Assembly (NCBI GenBank): GCA_028274925.1
Contig: JAQCNR010000495.1
Location: 1 to 17,799 of the forward strand
Direction: 5' to 3'
DNA from: Halovenus sp.
Lineage (GTDB): Archaea > Halobacteriota > Halobacteria > Halobacteriales > Haloarculaceae
DNA: 17,799 nt
The notes below the pieces were generated by a model. That model was given only the letters and a program-made list of their open reading frames with translations, was not told the origin of the DNA and ran no database searches. The position numbers and the translations under genes were made by a program. Of the stretch, positions 1 to 7,538 are shown in pieces; position 1 is the stretch's first letter; each line of letters begins with the position of its first letter.

Positions 1-1476
1 GGTGACTCACCCGCAGCGACTGAGGCCTCGCCGGTCAACACGACCGACGACACGGGAGCAACCGCCACGTCCAACCAGTCAGAACAGCAGGCCACGAGCG
101 TCGTGGACGAGTGTGCTGCGACGCCGCCGGCGGATTATGCAGACCCGAGCGGGAACACGTCTGAGACGCTTGGCTGGGCTGGCGGCTACTGGTACGACGA
201 ACCACTGCCCGTGAACGCAAGCGATGGACTCAACGCCTCCGAAGTCGAGATGATGAGCGCTCGTGCTGCCGCACGGGTCGAAGCCCTGCGCTGTCTGCCG
301 GCCAAAGACGGCGTGCCGCCGGTCGATATTCTGAGCCGCGAGCAGTTCCGCGAGAACCAGTCCAGTCTCTTCGATGTCTCTCGGGAGCGCAGGTTGGCCG
401 ACAACGCTGCGCTGGCGATTCGGTTGCTCTCTGAGACAGAGACTGACAGCACCGAAGAGCGCGAGCAAAACCGCGGCGCAACCGTCGGCGGGACCTACAA
501 TTTCGTCACGAAGGAGATTGTCATCGTCTCTGATGACCCCGAGCGTCTGCGCATCGACGAGGCAGTGCTGGCCCACGAGATAGGCCACGCAATTCAGGAC
601 CAGCATTTCGACCTCGGTCAGTACAGACGGGACACGTTCGACCGTGACAAGGCAATTCTCGGGCTTATCGAGGGTGATGTTCACTATATCGAGCAGCAGT
701 ACCGCCGGGCCTGTCGTAACGGTGGCTGGGAACAGGGCTGTCTCACGCCACAGCGAGACACGAGCGGCGGTGGCGGCGGTGGCTCCTCCGGGCCGGCAAA
801 CTGGGGGCTGTACTTCCAGACGATTCAGCCGTACAACGACGGCCCTGCGTTCATCGACAACATCTACGAGACGGGCAACGGCTGGGAGTCAGTCAACAAG
901 TTGTACGATGACCCGCCGACCAGCGCGATGGAGGTCATCCGACCGGAACGCTATCCTGACTTCGAGGTTGCCAACGTCACCGTTCCGGACCGGAGTGCAG
1001 ACGACTTCGAGCGGTACAGTGGCGCGTACGGCCCCGGCTACGACCGGATTGGTATCGCCGGCATCTCGGCGATGTTCGTTGCTCCGACAATCGAATCCGA
1101 CGGCGCAGTGACAATCTACGAACCGGAGGCGTTTCGCGCACGGGGGAGCCTCCGCACATACCAGTACTATCAGCCCGAAACCGCCGGCTGGCGCGGCGAC
1201 CGACTCTATACCTATCAGGGGCCAGCGAACGAAACTGGCGCAGTCTGGACAACGGAGTGGGCGTCTCCCGAGGAATGGGAACCGTTCGTCGCAGGGTACG
1301 AGCAACTGATTGCGTTCCGGAGCGGCGAGGAAGTCACTGACCGCACGTACGAGTTCGGCCCCGGGTCGGGCTACGATATGGCGCTAGAGATTCGCACTGA
1401 CGGCTCACAGGTTACCATCGTCACCGCGCCGACTGTCGACCAACTCGACGCGGTCCACGCCGAGACTGCCCCCTGA
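1..1476 (+). CDS. Secreted HEIGH-motif surface protein (5' end missing), possibly Hvo_1808 family
   Basis: The reading frame is open from base 1, so the N-terminus lies outside the window; the GTG at 103 is only an internal Val codon. The first visible residues are rich in Thr, Ser, Asp and Gln, like the linker that follows the signal peptide or lipobox of haloarchaeal exported proteins. AHEIGHAIQDQHFD is encoded around 571-612, a zincin-type HExxH motif. GLIEGDVHYIE follows about 26 residues later (around 661-693), a plausible place for the third zinc ligand, here Glu. A run of six Gly near 766-783 separates this domain from the C-terminal half. About eight N-x-S/T sequons suggest N-glycosylation outside the cell. 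The layout resembles what I recall as the Hvo_1808 family surface proteins. Peptidase activity is inferred from the motif only; the substrate is unknown. Confidence 0.75.
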   Translation, partial: GDSPAATEASPVNTTDDTGATATSNQSEQQATSVVDECAATPPADYADPSGNTSETLGWAGGYWYDEPLPVNASDGLNASEVEMMSARAAARVEALRCLPAKDGVPPVDILSREQFRENQSSLFDVSRERRLADNAALAIRLLSETETDSTEEREQNRGATVGGTYNFVTKEIVIVSDDPERLRIDEAVLAHEIGHAIQDQHFDLGQYRRDTFDRDKAILGLIEGDVHYIEQQYRRACRNGGWEQGCLTPQRDTSGGGGGGSSGPANWGLYFQTIQPYNDGPAFIDNIYETGNGWESVNKLYDDPPTSAMEVIRPERYPDFEVANVTVPDRSADDFERYSGAYGPGYDRIGIAGISAMFVAPTIESDGAVTIYEPEAFRARGSLRTYQYYQPETAGWRGDRLYTYQGPANETGAVWTTEWASPEEWEPFVAGYEQLIAFRSGEEVTDRTYEFGPGSGYDMALEIRTDGSQVTIVTAPTVDQLDAVHAETAP

Positions 1477-1495
1477 CTCGGAGGGCATTCAGAAG

Positions 1496-1502
1496 ATATA
1501 TA
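1496..1502 (+). promoter_or_regulatory. TATA-like box upstream of the MATE gene
   Basis: ATATATA lies about 100 bases upstream of the MATE start codon, in the 124-bp gap after the surface-protein stop. An archaeal TATA box here would place transcription start near 1522-1526, giving a leader of about 75 bases. That leader would hold the palindrome at 1536-1550 and the ribosome binding site at 1588-1593. The assignment rests on sequence and position only. Confidence 0.45.
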
Positions 1503-1535
1503 GATTCTCACACCATCTGTCTGAACGTGTACTGT

Positions 1536-1550
1536 CTGACTGGTCAGTCA
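1536..1550. promoter_or_regulatory. Candidate operator: palindrome CTGACTGGTCAGTCA
   Basis: Two overlapping inverted repeats share this site: TGACT-GGTC-AGTCA (1537-1550) and CTGAC-TG-GTCAG (1536-1547). Short palindromes built from TGAC/GTCA half-sites are typical targets of TetR/AcrR-type repressors, which often control multidrug exporters. The site lies just downstream of the predicted transcription start of the MATE gene, where a bound protein would block transcription. No regulator gene is visible in the window, so the protein that binds is inferred. Confidence 0.4.
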
Positions 1551-1587
1551 ACTCATCGCCACCACCGGGCTCGTGCAACTGCAAGCA

Positions 1588-1593
1588 GGGTGA
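1588..1593 (+). promoter_or_regulatory. Ribosome binding site of the MATE gene
   Basis: GGGTGA lies seven bases before the ATG at 1601 and pairs with the 3' end of archaeal 16S rRNA. It supports that ATG as the start and fits the long leader predicted from the TATA position. Confidence 0.5.
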
Positions 1594-1600
1594 GCGCCTG

Positions 1601-3082
1601 ATGTTCAAAGGCCCCGACGAACTCGAACTGACCAGCGGCGACATCGGGATGCCACTCTTCTGGCTCTCGCTGCCAATCGTCATCACGAATCTCCTCCAGA
1701 CTGCCTACAATCTCGTCGATACGTTCTGGCTGGGTCAGTACTCGACGACTGCCTTGGCGGCGATTTCGTTTGGCTTCCCGCTGGTCTTTCTGTTCATCTC
1801 GCTGGGGCTGGGGCTGTCAGTCGCTGGCTCGGTGTTGGTTGCCCAGAACACGGGTGCCGGCGACGAGCGACAGGCGGAGTATGCCGCCTCACAGACTGTG
1901 ATGTTCTCCTTTATTCTGGCGGGGATACTGGGGGTGGTCGGCTACTTTGTCGTCGAAGACCTGCTCCGGATATTCGGCGCTGAACCTGCGACAGTCGTCG
2001 CAGCGACGGCGTACATGCAGGTTATCTCGCTGGGGCTTCCACTGATGTTTGGCTTTTTCGTGTTCATCTCGCTGATGCGGGGCTACGGCGACACCGTCAC
2101 GCCGATGGTTGTGATGTTTGGCTCGGTCGTATTGAATATCGCACTCGACCCGTTTCTCATCTTTGGCTGGTGGCTCTTCCCGGAGTTGGGCATCGAGGGC
2201 GCGGCCTACGCGACAGTGTTCTCTCGGGGTGTTGCGATGGTTGCTGGACTGGCAATCATGTTCGCTGGCCACCGTGGCGTCAAGATTCGACTCGCCGATA
2301 TGCGTCCGGATCTGGGCTACGCCAAGAAAATCCTTCGTATCGGCGTCCCCGCCTCTATCGAAGGAACTGGTCGGGCTATCTCCGTCAACGCACTGCTGAT
2401 TGTCGTCGGTGGCTTCTCGACAGTCGTCGTGGCAGGATTCGGTATCGGCATCCGCATCTTCTCGGTTATCTTCCTGCCCGCGATTGCGGTCTCACAGGGC
2501 GTCGAGACGATGGTTGGCCAGAACGTCGGGGCCGAACGGGTTGACCGCGCGAGCGTCGCGACCCAGTTCGCTGCGAAGTGGATGTTCATCCTGCTTGGGG
2601 CACTGGGTGTGCTCATCTTCCTCGTGCCACGCCCGATTGCTGCGGTGTTCACGAACGACCCCGCAGTCGTCGACGTTGCTGCGTCGTTCCTCAGATACGT
2701 GGCGCTCACGTTCGGCTTCATCGGCGTCTTGCGGGCGTACACTGGAGCCTTCCGTGGCGCGGGCCACACGCTGATGGCCGCTGTCGTCGCGGTGTCGTTT
2801 CTCGGATTCATCCGGCTACCAGTCGCCGCCGCGCTGGCATACGGCGTCGGTCCAGCCACGCTCTCGGTTGCTGGCATCTCCCTCGAACTCCCACAACTCG
2901 TTGGCGCACTCGGGCCGCCGGGCATCTGGTGGGGCTTCATCATCTCGAACATCGCCGGTGCAGCCATCGCCTACGCGCTGTTCCGGCAGGGTCGCTGGAA
3001 GACAGGCGACGTTCGCGGGCCGGCCGGCCAGAGCCCCGATGGCGACGGTGAACCCACGACTGAGGCGACAGTCGACGACTGA
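1601..3082 (+). CDS. MATE family multidrug/Na+ (H+) antiporter
   Basis: This 493-residue integral membrane protein has the length and about 12 hydrophobic segments expected of a MATE exporter, which expels cationic or amphipathic compounds in exchange for Na+ or H+. The N-terminal helix carries PIVITNLLQTAYNLVDTFWLG, with Asp40 in the position of the ion-coupling Asp of archaeal DinF-type MATE proteins. Asp183 in NIALDPFLIFG matches the second acidic site. MRGYGDT (about 159-164) and FRGAGHT in the second half are the equivalent loops of the two internal repeats. The C-terminus (about 463-493) is a charged, Gly/Pro-rich tail. The start is fixed by the ribosome binding site at 1588. The palindrome upstream suggests repressor control. 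Its substrate cannot be told from sequence. Confidence 0.93.
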   Translation: MFKGPDELELTSGDIGMPLFWLSLPIVITNLLQTAYNLVDTFWLGQYSTTALAAISFGFPLVFLFISLGLGLSVAGSVLVAQNTGAGDERQAEYAASQTVMFSFILAGILGVVGYFVVEDLLRIFGAEPATVVAATAYMQVISLGLPLMFGFFVFISLMRGYGDTVTPMVVMFGSVVLNIALDPFLIFGWWLFPELGIEGAAYATVFSRGVAMVAGLAIMFAGHRGVKIRLADMRPDLGYAKKILRIGVPASIEGTGRAISVNALLIVVGGFSTVVVAGFGIGIRIFSVIFLPAIAVSQGVETMVGQNVGAERVDRASVATQFAAKWMFILLGALGVLIFLVPRPIAAVFTNDPAVVDVAASFLRYVALTFGFIGVLRAYTGAFRGAGHTLMAAVVAVSFLGFIRLPVAAALAYGVGPATLSVAGISLELPQLVGALGPPGIWWGFIISNIAGAAIAYALFRQGRWKTGDVRGPAGQSPDGDGEPTTEATVDD

Positions 3083-3093
3083 CTGCCCATACG

Positions 3094-3100
3094 CTTTTTA
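3094..3100 (+). promoter_or_regulatory. TATA-like box of the Eis-type gene
   Basis: CTTTTTA lies 23-29 bases before the ATG at 3123, the spacing that gives a leaderless transcript in haloarchaea. No Shine-Dalgarno sequence precedes the ATG, which agrees. The gene can therefore be transcribed apart from the MATE gene. The T-run lies only 11 bases after the MATE stop and could also help end that transcript. Confidence 0.55.
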
Positions 3101-3122
3101 GCTGGACGCGAGACCCTCCGGT

Positions 3123-4295
3123 ATGACGACGTTTCGTCGCGTTTCCGAATCTGACCGCCGCCGGTATAACGAGATTCTGCGGTATGCCTTCGCCCCGGAG
3201 CAGGGACCACTGCAGGATGATTCAGGGAACCAGACGTGGCCGCCGGACGTTTCCGACCCGTACGGACTCTACGAGAACGACGAACTCCGCAGTACCTGCA
3301 AACTCTACGACCTGACCGCGTGGCTCCGCACAGAGTACGAACAGATTGGCGGCCTCGGCGCGGTGGCGACGCCGCCCGAGGACCGGGACTCTGGGTACGT
3401 CCGCGCACTTGCCCGGGAAGCGCTCGCCGAGTTCGAGGAACGTGGGGCTGCACTGGTCACGCTGTGGCCGTTCAGCACCGAGTTTTACGCGCAACTCGGC
3501 TGGACTGTGGCCGACTACCGCGCACACTACGAGTGTTCGCCTGACCTGTTGCCGAGCGCCGACCTCCCCGGACGGATGCGACCGGTCGACCCCGACGAGT
3601 GGGCGCAACTCCAGTCTGCCGAGCGCGCCCACAGCGAGGGGCTGGCGCTCTCACTCAAGCGCTCGCCAGCGTGGTGGCGCGAGCGCACACTGTCAAACTG
3701 GGACGGCGGGCCGGAGCCATACATCTATGGCTACGAGCGCGACTGTGAGATTGCAGGTTATCTTGTCTACACCGTCGACGGTACGGAGACGCTGTCGGTG
3801 AATACCCTCGGGGTCGCTGACGAGCGCGCCTACTCGGCGCTGCTGGACTTCTTGGGCAGTCACGGCGCACAGATCGAGTCCATCGAGGTCACTCGGCCCA
3901 CGGAGGACCTGCTCGACCGCGTCGAGACGCCTGAAGCCGTCGAGTGCACAGTCAAACCGGGTGCGATGGTGCGAGCGCCGAGCGTCTTCGCACTCGATGG
4001 TCTCGGCTGGCCGGACGCAGAGCTCGATTGTACCATTGCAGTCTCGGACCCGCTGTCGGAAAATACGGATATCGCTGCGTTCAGCGTTGCAGACGGCTGC
4101 CTGCGCGTCGAGGAGTCCGACCGTGAGCCAGCAGTCGAGACTGACATCGGCACGCTCTCAGCGCTCGCTGTCGGCACGCAGAGCGTCGACCGGGCCCGAC
4201 AACTGCATGGGTTGACTGTCACCGACGACGCCCTTCTCGATGGGCTCTCGGCTGCCTTCGAGCCCCAGCGTGTGTCGCTGGGTGAGTTCTTCTAG
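3123..4295 (+). CDS. Eis-like GNAT N-acetyltransferase
   Basis: At 390 residues this matches the usual length of Eis (enhanced intracellular survival) proteins, which transfer acetyl groups from acetyl-CoA to amines such as aminoglycosides and polyamines. The acetyl-CoA binding segment of the first GNAT domain is visible at about 76-107: IGGLGAVATPPEDRDSGYVR followed by a long helix. ALVTLWPFSTEFYAQLGW (about 110-127) is the family signature; its FY-x-x-LGW Tyr aligns with the Tyr proposed as general acid in mycobacterial Eis. A second degenerate GNAT domain and an SCP2-like C-terminal domain follow. The protein ends in Phe, as in Eis, where the C-terminal carboxylate takes part in catalysis. 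It sits 40 bases after the MATE exporter and has its own leaderless-type promoter. Its stop codon overlaps the stop of mvaD on the other strand. The substrate is unknown. Confidence 0.85.
   Translation: MTTFRRVSESDRRRYNEILRYAFAPEQGPLQDDSGNQTWPPDVSDPYGLYENDELRSTCKLYDLTAWLRTEYEQIGGLGAVATPPEDRDSGYVRALAREALAEFEERGAALVTLWPFSTEFYAQLGWTVADYRAHYECSPDLLPSADLPGRMRPVDPDEWAQLQSAERAHSEGLALSLKRSPAWWRERTLSNWDGGPEPYIYGYERDCEIAGYLVYTVDGTETLSVNTLGVADERAYSALLDFLGSHGAQIESIEVTRPTEDLLDRVETPEAVECTVKPGAMVRAPSVFALDGLGWPDAELDCTIAVSDPLSENTDIAAFSVADGCLRVEESDREPAVETDIGTLSALAVGTQSVDRARQLHGLTVTDDALLDGLSAAFEPQRVSLGEFF
4292..4295. other. CTAG shared stop-codon overlap (Eis-like / mvaD)
   Basis: The self-complementary CTAG contains TAG on both strands. 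Bases 4293-4295 end the plus-strand acetyltransferase and the complement of 4292-4294 ends minus-strand mvaD, so the genes overlap tail to tail by four bases. No room is left for separate intergenic terminators. Confidence 0.9.
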
Positions 4296-5269
4296 AACAG
4301 CGCTTCGCTGTCGTCGAGAATGTGTGCTGGCCCGCCGACTCGCCAGACGCGAGTCTCGACGCCGCAGTCCGCGATTGCCGCCTCGACTTCCTCGACGTGG
4401 TCTGCGGTCGTGTTGACGTAGACGCTCGCACCGGTGTCGACAGAGAAGTAGACCGGAACGCCGCTGTCTCGGAGTTCTCGGACCGTGTTGAAAATCTCGA
4501 TAGTTCGTGGCTGCCAGTAGACCCAGGCGGACGGGCCGGTCATCGTCGTTGCCGCCAGCGACAGCGAATCCTCCTCAGCAATCCCAAACACGTCGTCGAA
4601 ATCTTGAGTACGGAGGGCGTCACGCATCGCCTGCATTTGCTCGTGGATGTGAGCCATCCGCGCCTGGAACATGTGGCTCTCGGCGGCCTCCTCGTGGGCT
4701 GCTTCGGTCTCCTTGTAGGAGGGAACCATCCCGGCAACGATGCGCAGGTCGTCGGCAAAGTCGTCGTCTACCGAGATGCGCTCGGAGCGACAGTCCTCGT
4801 CGTTCATTCCCGCGTAGAGATGCGAGAACCCGCCGGTCACCGCACGGGCCGCCGACGCCGAGCCACGTCGGGCAATCGTCGAAATTTCAGGGTGGGTCAG
4901 GTCGAGGTCAGCAGCGTCGACGAGCGCTGTCGCCGCGGCGGCGAACCCAGAGGCAGAGGAGCCAAAGCCGATGTTCGTCCGGAAGGAGTTCTCCGAGACG
5001 AACCGAACAGAGTGGTCGATGCCCGCCAGATCACGGACATGGTCGACGACACTCCCGATGCGCTCTGCCCCGCGGCCGTCAACCTCCTCGCCGTCAACCT
5101 GGTAGTGGTCCTCGGCGCGGTCGGGGTCGAACTCGACGGTGGTTTTCGTGTGACTCGGTGCGGTACAGACACTGATCGAATCGTGGTACGGGAACCGAAG
5201 TTGTTCGTCACGCATCCCGTGGTACTTCACCAGCCCCTGAATCGGATGAGCCTTCGCTGTCGCTTTCAT
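4292..5269 (-). CDS. mvaD: Phosphomevalonate / diphosphomevalonate decarboxylase
   Basis: This 325-residue GHMP-superfamily protein catalyses the ATP-dependent decarboxylation step of the mevalonate pathway, supplying isoprenoids for archaeal ether lipids, quinones and carotenoids. QGLVKYHGMRDEQLRFPYHD (about 11-30) corresponds to the N-terminal KYWGKRD...LP substrate region of the family. GFGSSASGFAAAATAL (about 101-116) is the ATP-binding GHMP loop, and RRGSASAARAV (about 134-144) is the decarboxylase signature. Asp278 in SVDTGASVYVN is a candidate catalytic Asp. In haloarchaea this enzyme is known to prefer mevalonate 5-phosphate, giving isopentenyl phosphate; I infer the same here. The ATG at 5269 is preferred to an in-frame ATG at 5284 because MKATAKAHPIQG is the usual family start and a TATA-like box at 5301-5308 would place transcription start near 5279. 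The gene lies 45 bases downstream of the SDR gene. Confidence 0.9.
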   Translation of the reverse strand: MKATAKAHPIQGLVKYHGMRDEQLRFPYHDSISVCTAPSHTKTTVEFDPDRAEDHYQVDGEEVDGRGAERIGSVVDHVRDLAGIDHSVRFVSENSFRTNIGFGSSASGFAAAATALVDAADLDLTHPEISTIARRGSASAARAVTGGFSHLYAGMNDEDCRSERISVDDDFADDLRIVAGMVPSYKETEAAHEEAAESHMFQARMAHIHEQMQAMRDALRTQDFDDVFGIAEEDSLSLAATTMTGPSAWVYWQPRTIEIFNTVRELRDSGVPVYFSVDTGASVYVNTTADHVEEVEAAIADCGVETRVWRVGGPAHILDDSEALF

Positions 5270-5300
5270 ACCAGCACCGAGCAAGCGCGGGGACTTGGCA

Positions 5301-5308
5301 GTTTTGAA
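5301..5308 (-). promoter_or_regulatory. TATA-like box of mvaD
   Basis: On the minus strand TTCAAAAC lies about 32-39 bases before the mvaD ATG at 5269, inside the 45-bp gap to the SDR gene. It would give a leader of about ten bases, so mvaD need not depend on the upstream nuo/SDR transcript. Confidence 0.4.
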
Positions 5309-5314
5309 CCGTCG

Positions 5315-5977
5315 CTACGAGAGCGCCGCCAACCGCTCGGCACGCACCGGACTCTCCGGCGGGTCAGCCATCGTCGCCAGCCGATAGGTCGCCGCGCCAG
5401 CCTGCTCGACACTGAACGGTCGGTCCTCGCCGAACTGCCGTGCGAGCGCATCGAACCGACCGAGCGCACCGAATAGCTTGTTGACGACAGCCGGAAAGTG
5501 TGGCTGGTCAGGTCCGTAGACTGGCCCGAACCGTGGGACGACGACCGGCATATCGAGGTCGGCAATCGACTCCTCAGCGCGGCGTCGTGCGTCGAGATAT
5601 CTGTCATCGACCAGCGGTGGTGTCACCGACGAGGAAATGTAGACGAACCGCTCGACGCCGGCACGCTCCGCTTCCAGCGCTGTGAGAATTGCCGAGTCGC
5701 CGTTGACTCGCTCGAAGGTGACGCCTGCCGATGGTGTCTCTGAGATGACGCCGACGGAGTGAATCATCCGGTCGATAGCAGGCAAGAACTCACGGTATTC
5801 TTTTGGATTGAATACGTCCGCGCCGACCCACGTTACCGCATCGGCCCACGGCCCGCGCTGGTCGGGGCTTGGCGGTCCACTGCGGGCGACACTCGTCACG
5901 TCGTGACCATCGGCAACGGCACGCCGACAAATTTCTCGCCCGATGAAGCCGTTACCGCCGGTGATCAGCAGATGCAT
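5315..5977 (-). CDS. NDUFA9-like atypical extended SDR, putative complex I accessory protein
   Basis: This 220-residue Rossmann-fold protein starts with MHLLITGGNGFIGREI, the dinucleotide-binding TGxxGxxG turn of extended SDRs. FVYISSS (about 111-117) and PRFGPVYGPDQPHFP (about 148-162) are typical of the NDUFA9/NAD-epimerase branch. The catalytic YxxxK motif is altered: Tyr127 is followed at position 131 by Arg (YLDAR), so classical dehydrogenase activity is doubtful, as in NDUFA9. The gene lies 43 bases after nuoN on the same strand; haloarchaeal relatives have been annotated as a 32-kDa NADH dehydrogenase subunit. NDUFA9 is a nucleotide-binding accessory subunit of mitochondrial complex I, so a structural or assembly role in the archaeal complex is an inference from family and context. 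An in-frame ATG at 6031 would run back into nuoN; I reject it because homology begins at 5977. Confidence 0.8.
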   Translation of the reverse strand: MHLLITGGNGFIGREICRRAVADGHDVTSVARSGPPSPDQRGPWADAVTWVGADVFNPKEYREFLPAIDRMIHSVGVISETPSAGVTFERVNGDSAILTALEAERAGVERFVYISSSVTPPLVDDRYLDARRRAEESIADLDMPVVVPRFGPVYGPDQPHFPAVVNKLFGALGRFDALARQFGEDRPFSVEQAGAATYRLATMADPPESPVRAERLAALS

Positions 5978-6020
5978 ACGACCCTTTCGAGCTAAGTGCA
6001 GAAAACAGGCGCTACTCGGT

Positions 6021-7538
6021 TCAGCCGCCAATCATCCGTGCGGCAATCTCGGCGTACTCGATGACAACGCCAAATCCGGGGATGAGCAGAACCGTGGCCA
6101 GCGCCGCAACTGCGATGGCGATGTACAGCCCTGTCGGGTACTCGGTGAGTTCCAGGTCCGCAGCAGCGTCCTCGGTCCACAGCGCGCGGACGATTCTGGT
6201 GTAGTAGAACAGCGAGACGACGCTGTTGATAACCAGCGCGGCCCCGAGCAGTCCCTGTCCGCCGGTGACCGTCGCAAAGAGGAGGTAGAACTTCGAGAAG
6301 AACCCACCGCCGATTGGCAGGCCAGCTAGCGAGAACAGGAACACTGTCATCGCTGCACACGCGAAGGGTGCCTGCTCGCCGAGGCCGTGGTAATCCTCGA
6401 CAGTTCGACCGACCTCCCAGTGTTCCGCCAGCGCGATGAACAGGAACGCGCCGGTGTTCATGAAGCCGTAGACGAACAGATGGGCCATGCCCGCGCCGAG
6501 GATCGAAATCTCGCCGTCGACAGAGCCAGTGAAGGCCGCCAGCGCGATGAGGACGTAGCCGGCGTGCGCAACCGAGGAGTACGCCAGAATCCGCTTGACG
6601 TTGTTCTGTTTGAGGGCACTGAAGTTGGCAACGGTCATCGTCACGACAGAGATGATCAAGAAGGCATTCACCCAGTTGAAGACGCCCATTGCGCCGCCAA
6701 ACACATCGACGAACACACGGAAGCCGAGCACGAATCCAGCGGCCTTCGAGGCCGAGGAGATGAACGCCGAAATCGGCGCTGGTGCGCCCTCGTAGGCGTC
6801 TGGAGCCCAGAAGTGGAACGGGACGGCGGCAATCTTGAACGCGACGCCGCCGAGAATCATCACCATCCCGACGCCCAGCAGACTCGTGAACGGTGTCCCG
6901 TCGGCAATTGCCGTCGTGACCGCGTCGAACTGCAGCGACCCGGTTGCGACGTAGACCAGCGCAATGCCGTAGGCGAACACTGCCGACGAGAGCGCGCCGA
7001 CGAGGAAGTACTTCAGCCCTGCCTCGGAGCTCCCCTCGTTGGTTTTCAGCGACGCGACCAGCGCGTAGGAGGGGAGACTGACGAGTTCGATGGCGATGAA
7101 CGCCGTGACGAAGGAGTTCGCGGCGGTAACCGTCACCATCCCCGTCGCGGCCAGCAGCACCAGCGAGTAGTACTCAGCCTGGTACGAGTGGTCACGCAGG
7201 TACTCGTGGCTGGCAAACGCCACGAGGACGGCAACACTCGTGACAATCACCGTAAAGAACAGTGACATCGCGTCGATGACGAGCGCCCCACCGAACAGGT
7301 CGAGCGCCCCCTGTGGCGCTTCTTGGCCCGCTGCTGGCTGGCCGGTGCCGGCAAAGAGATACCAGAGTGCCAGCCCAAGCGCGACGAGACCACCAGTGAC
7401 CGAGGTGCCAGTCAAGAGCACACTACTGGACTCCTCGGGGTCGACCATATCGACGGCAAGCAGCGCAAGTGCCGTTGCGAGCAGTGCCAGTGCCGGCCCG
7501 AGTGCCGTCCAGTTCGGGAGTGTCGTTATCTCACTCAT
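6021..7538 (-). CDS. nuoN: Complex I proton-pumping subunit NuoN
   Basis: This 505-residue protein has about 14 membrane segments and is the third antiporter-like subunit of the respiratory complex I membrane arm. The pumping residues are visible: Glu151 in AIELVSLPSYAL, Lys235 in GGVAFKIAAVPFHFWAPDAYEG, and a downstream Lys in SSASKAAGF. APDAYEGAPAPISAF (about 245-259) is the NuoN form of the antiporter loop. The length is close to the bacterial norm of 485-500. A GGGGTGAG ribosome binding site precedes the start, and the ATG overlaps the nuoM stop as ATGA (7535-7538), showing co-translation in the order L-M-N. Haloarchaeal complex I lacks the NADH-oxidising NuoEFG module, so the electron donor is not settled from sequence. 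Confidence 0.96.
   Translation of the reverse strand: MSEITTLPNWTALGPALALLATALALLAVDMVDPEESSSVLLTGTSVTGGLVALGLALWYLFAGTGQPAAGQEAPQGALDLFGGALVIDAMSLFFTVIVTSVAVLVAFASHEYLRDHSYQAEYYSLVLLAATGMVTVTAANSFVTAFIAIELVSLPSYALVASLKTNEGSSEAGLKYFLVGALSSAVFAYGIALVYVATGSLQFDAVTTAIADGTPFTSLLGVGMVMILGGVAFKIAAVPFHFWAPDAYEGAPAPISAFISSASKAAGFVLGFRVFVDVFGGAMGVFNWVNAFLIISVVTMTVANFSALKQNNVKRILAYSSVAHAGYVLIALAAFTGSVDGEISILGAGMAHLFVYGFMNTGAFLFIALAEHWEVGRTVEDYHGLGEQAPFACAAMTVFLFSLAGLPIGGGFFSKFYLLFATVTGGQGLLGAALVINSVVSLFYYTRIVRALWTEDAAADLELTEYPTGLYIAIAVAALATVLLIPGFGVVIEYAEIAARMIGG

Noticed and set aside
766..783. Poly-Gly tract considered as a repeat array or frameshift artefact
   Set aside because: The frame continues with protein-like sequence on both sides, so it is read as a Gly linker.
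2317..2967. Minus-strand frame of 216 codons inside the MATE gene
   Set aside because: Low-complexity Ala/Thr/Ser/Pro composition, opposite a well-supported MATE protein.
4322..5476. Plus-strand frame of 384 codons across mvaD and the start of the SDR gene
   Set aside because: It is antisense to clearly recognisable mvaD motifs and spans two genes on the other strand; no family features are visible.
6387..7265. Long plus-strand open frame antisense to nuoN (292 codons), and similar ones at 7469-8224 and 10337-11185
   Set aside because: The translations are extremely rich in Arg, Asp, Glu and His with no domain or hydrophobic pattern. This is the usual antisense shadow of high-G+C membrane protein genes.
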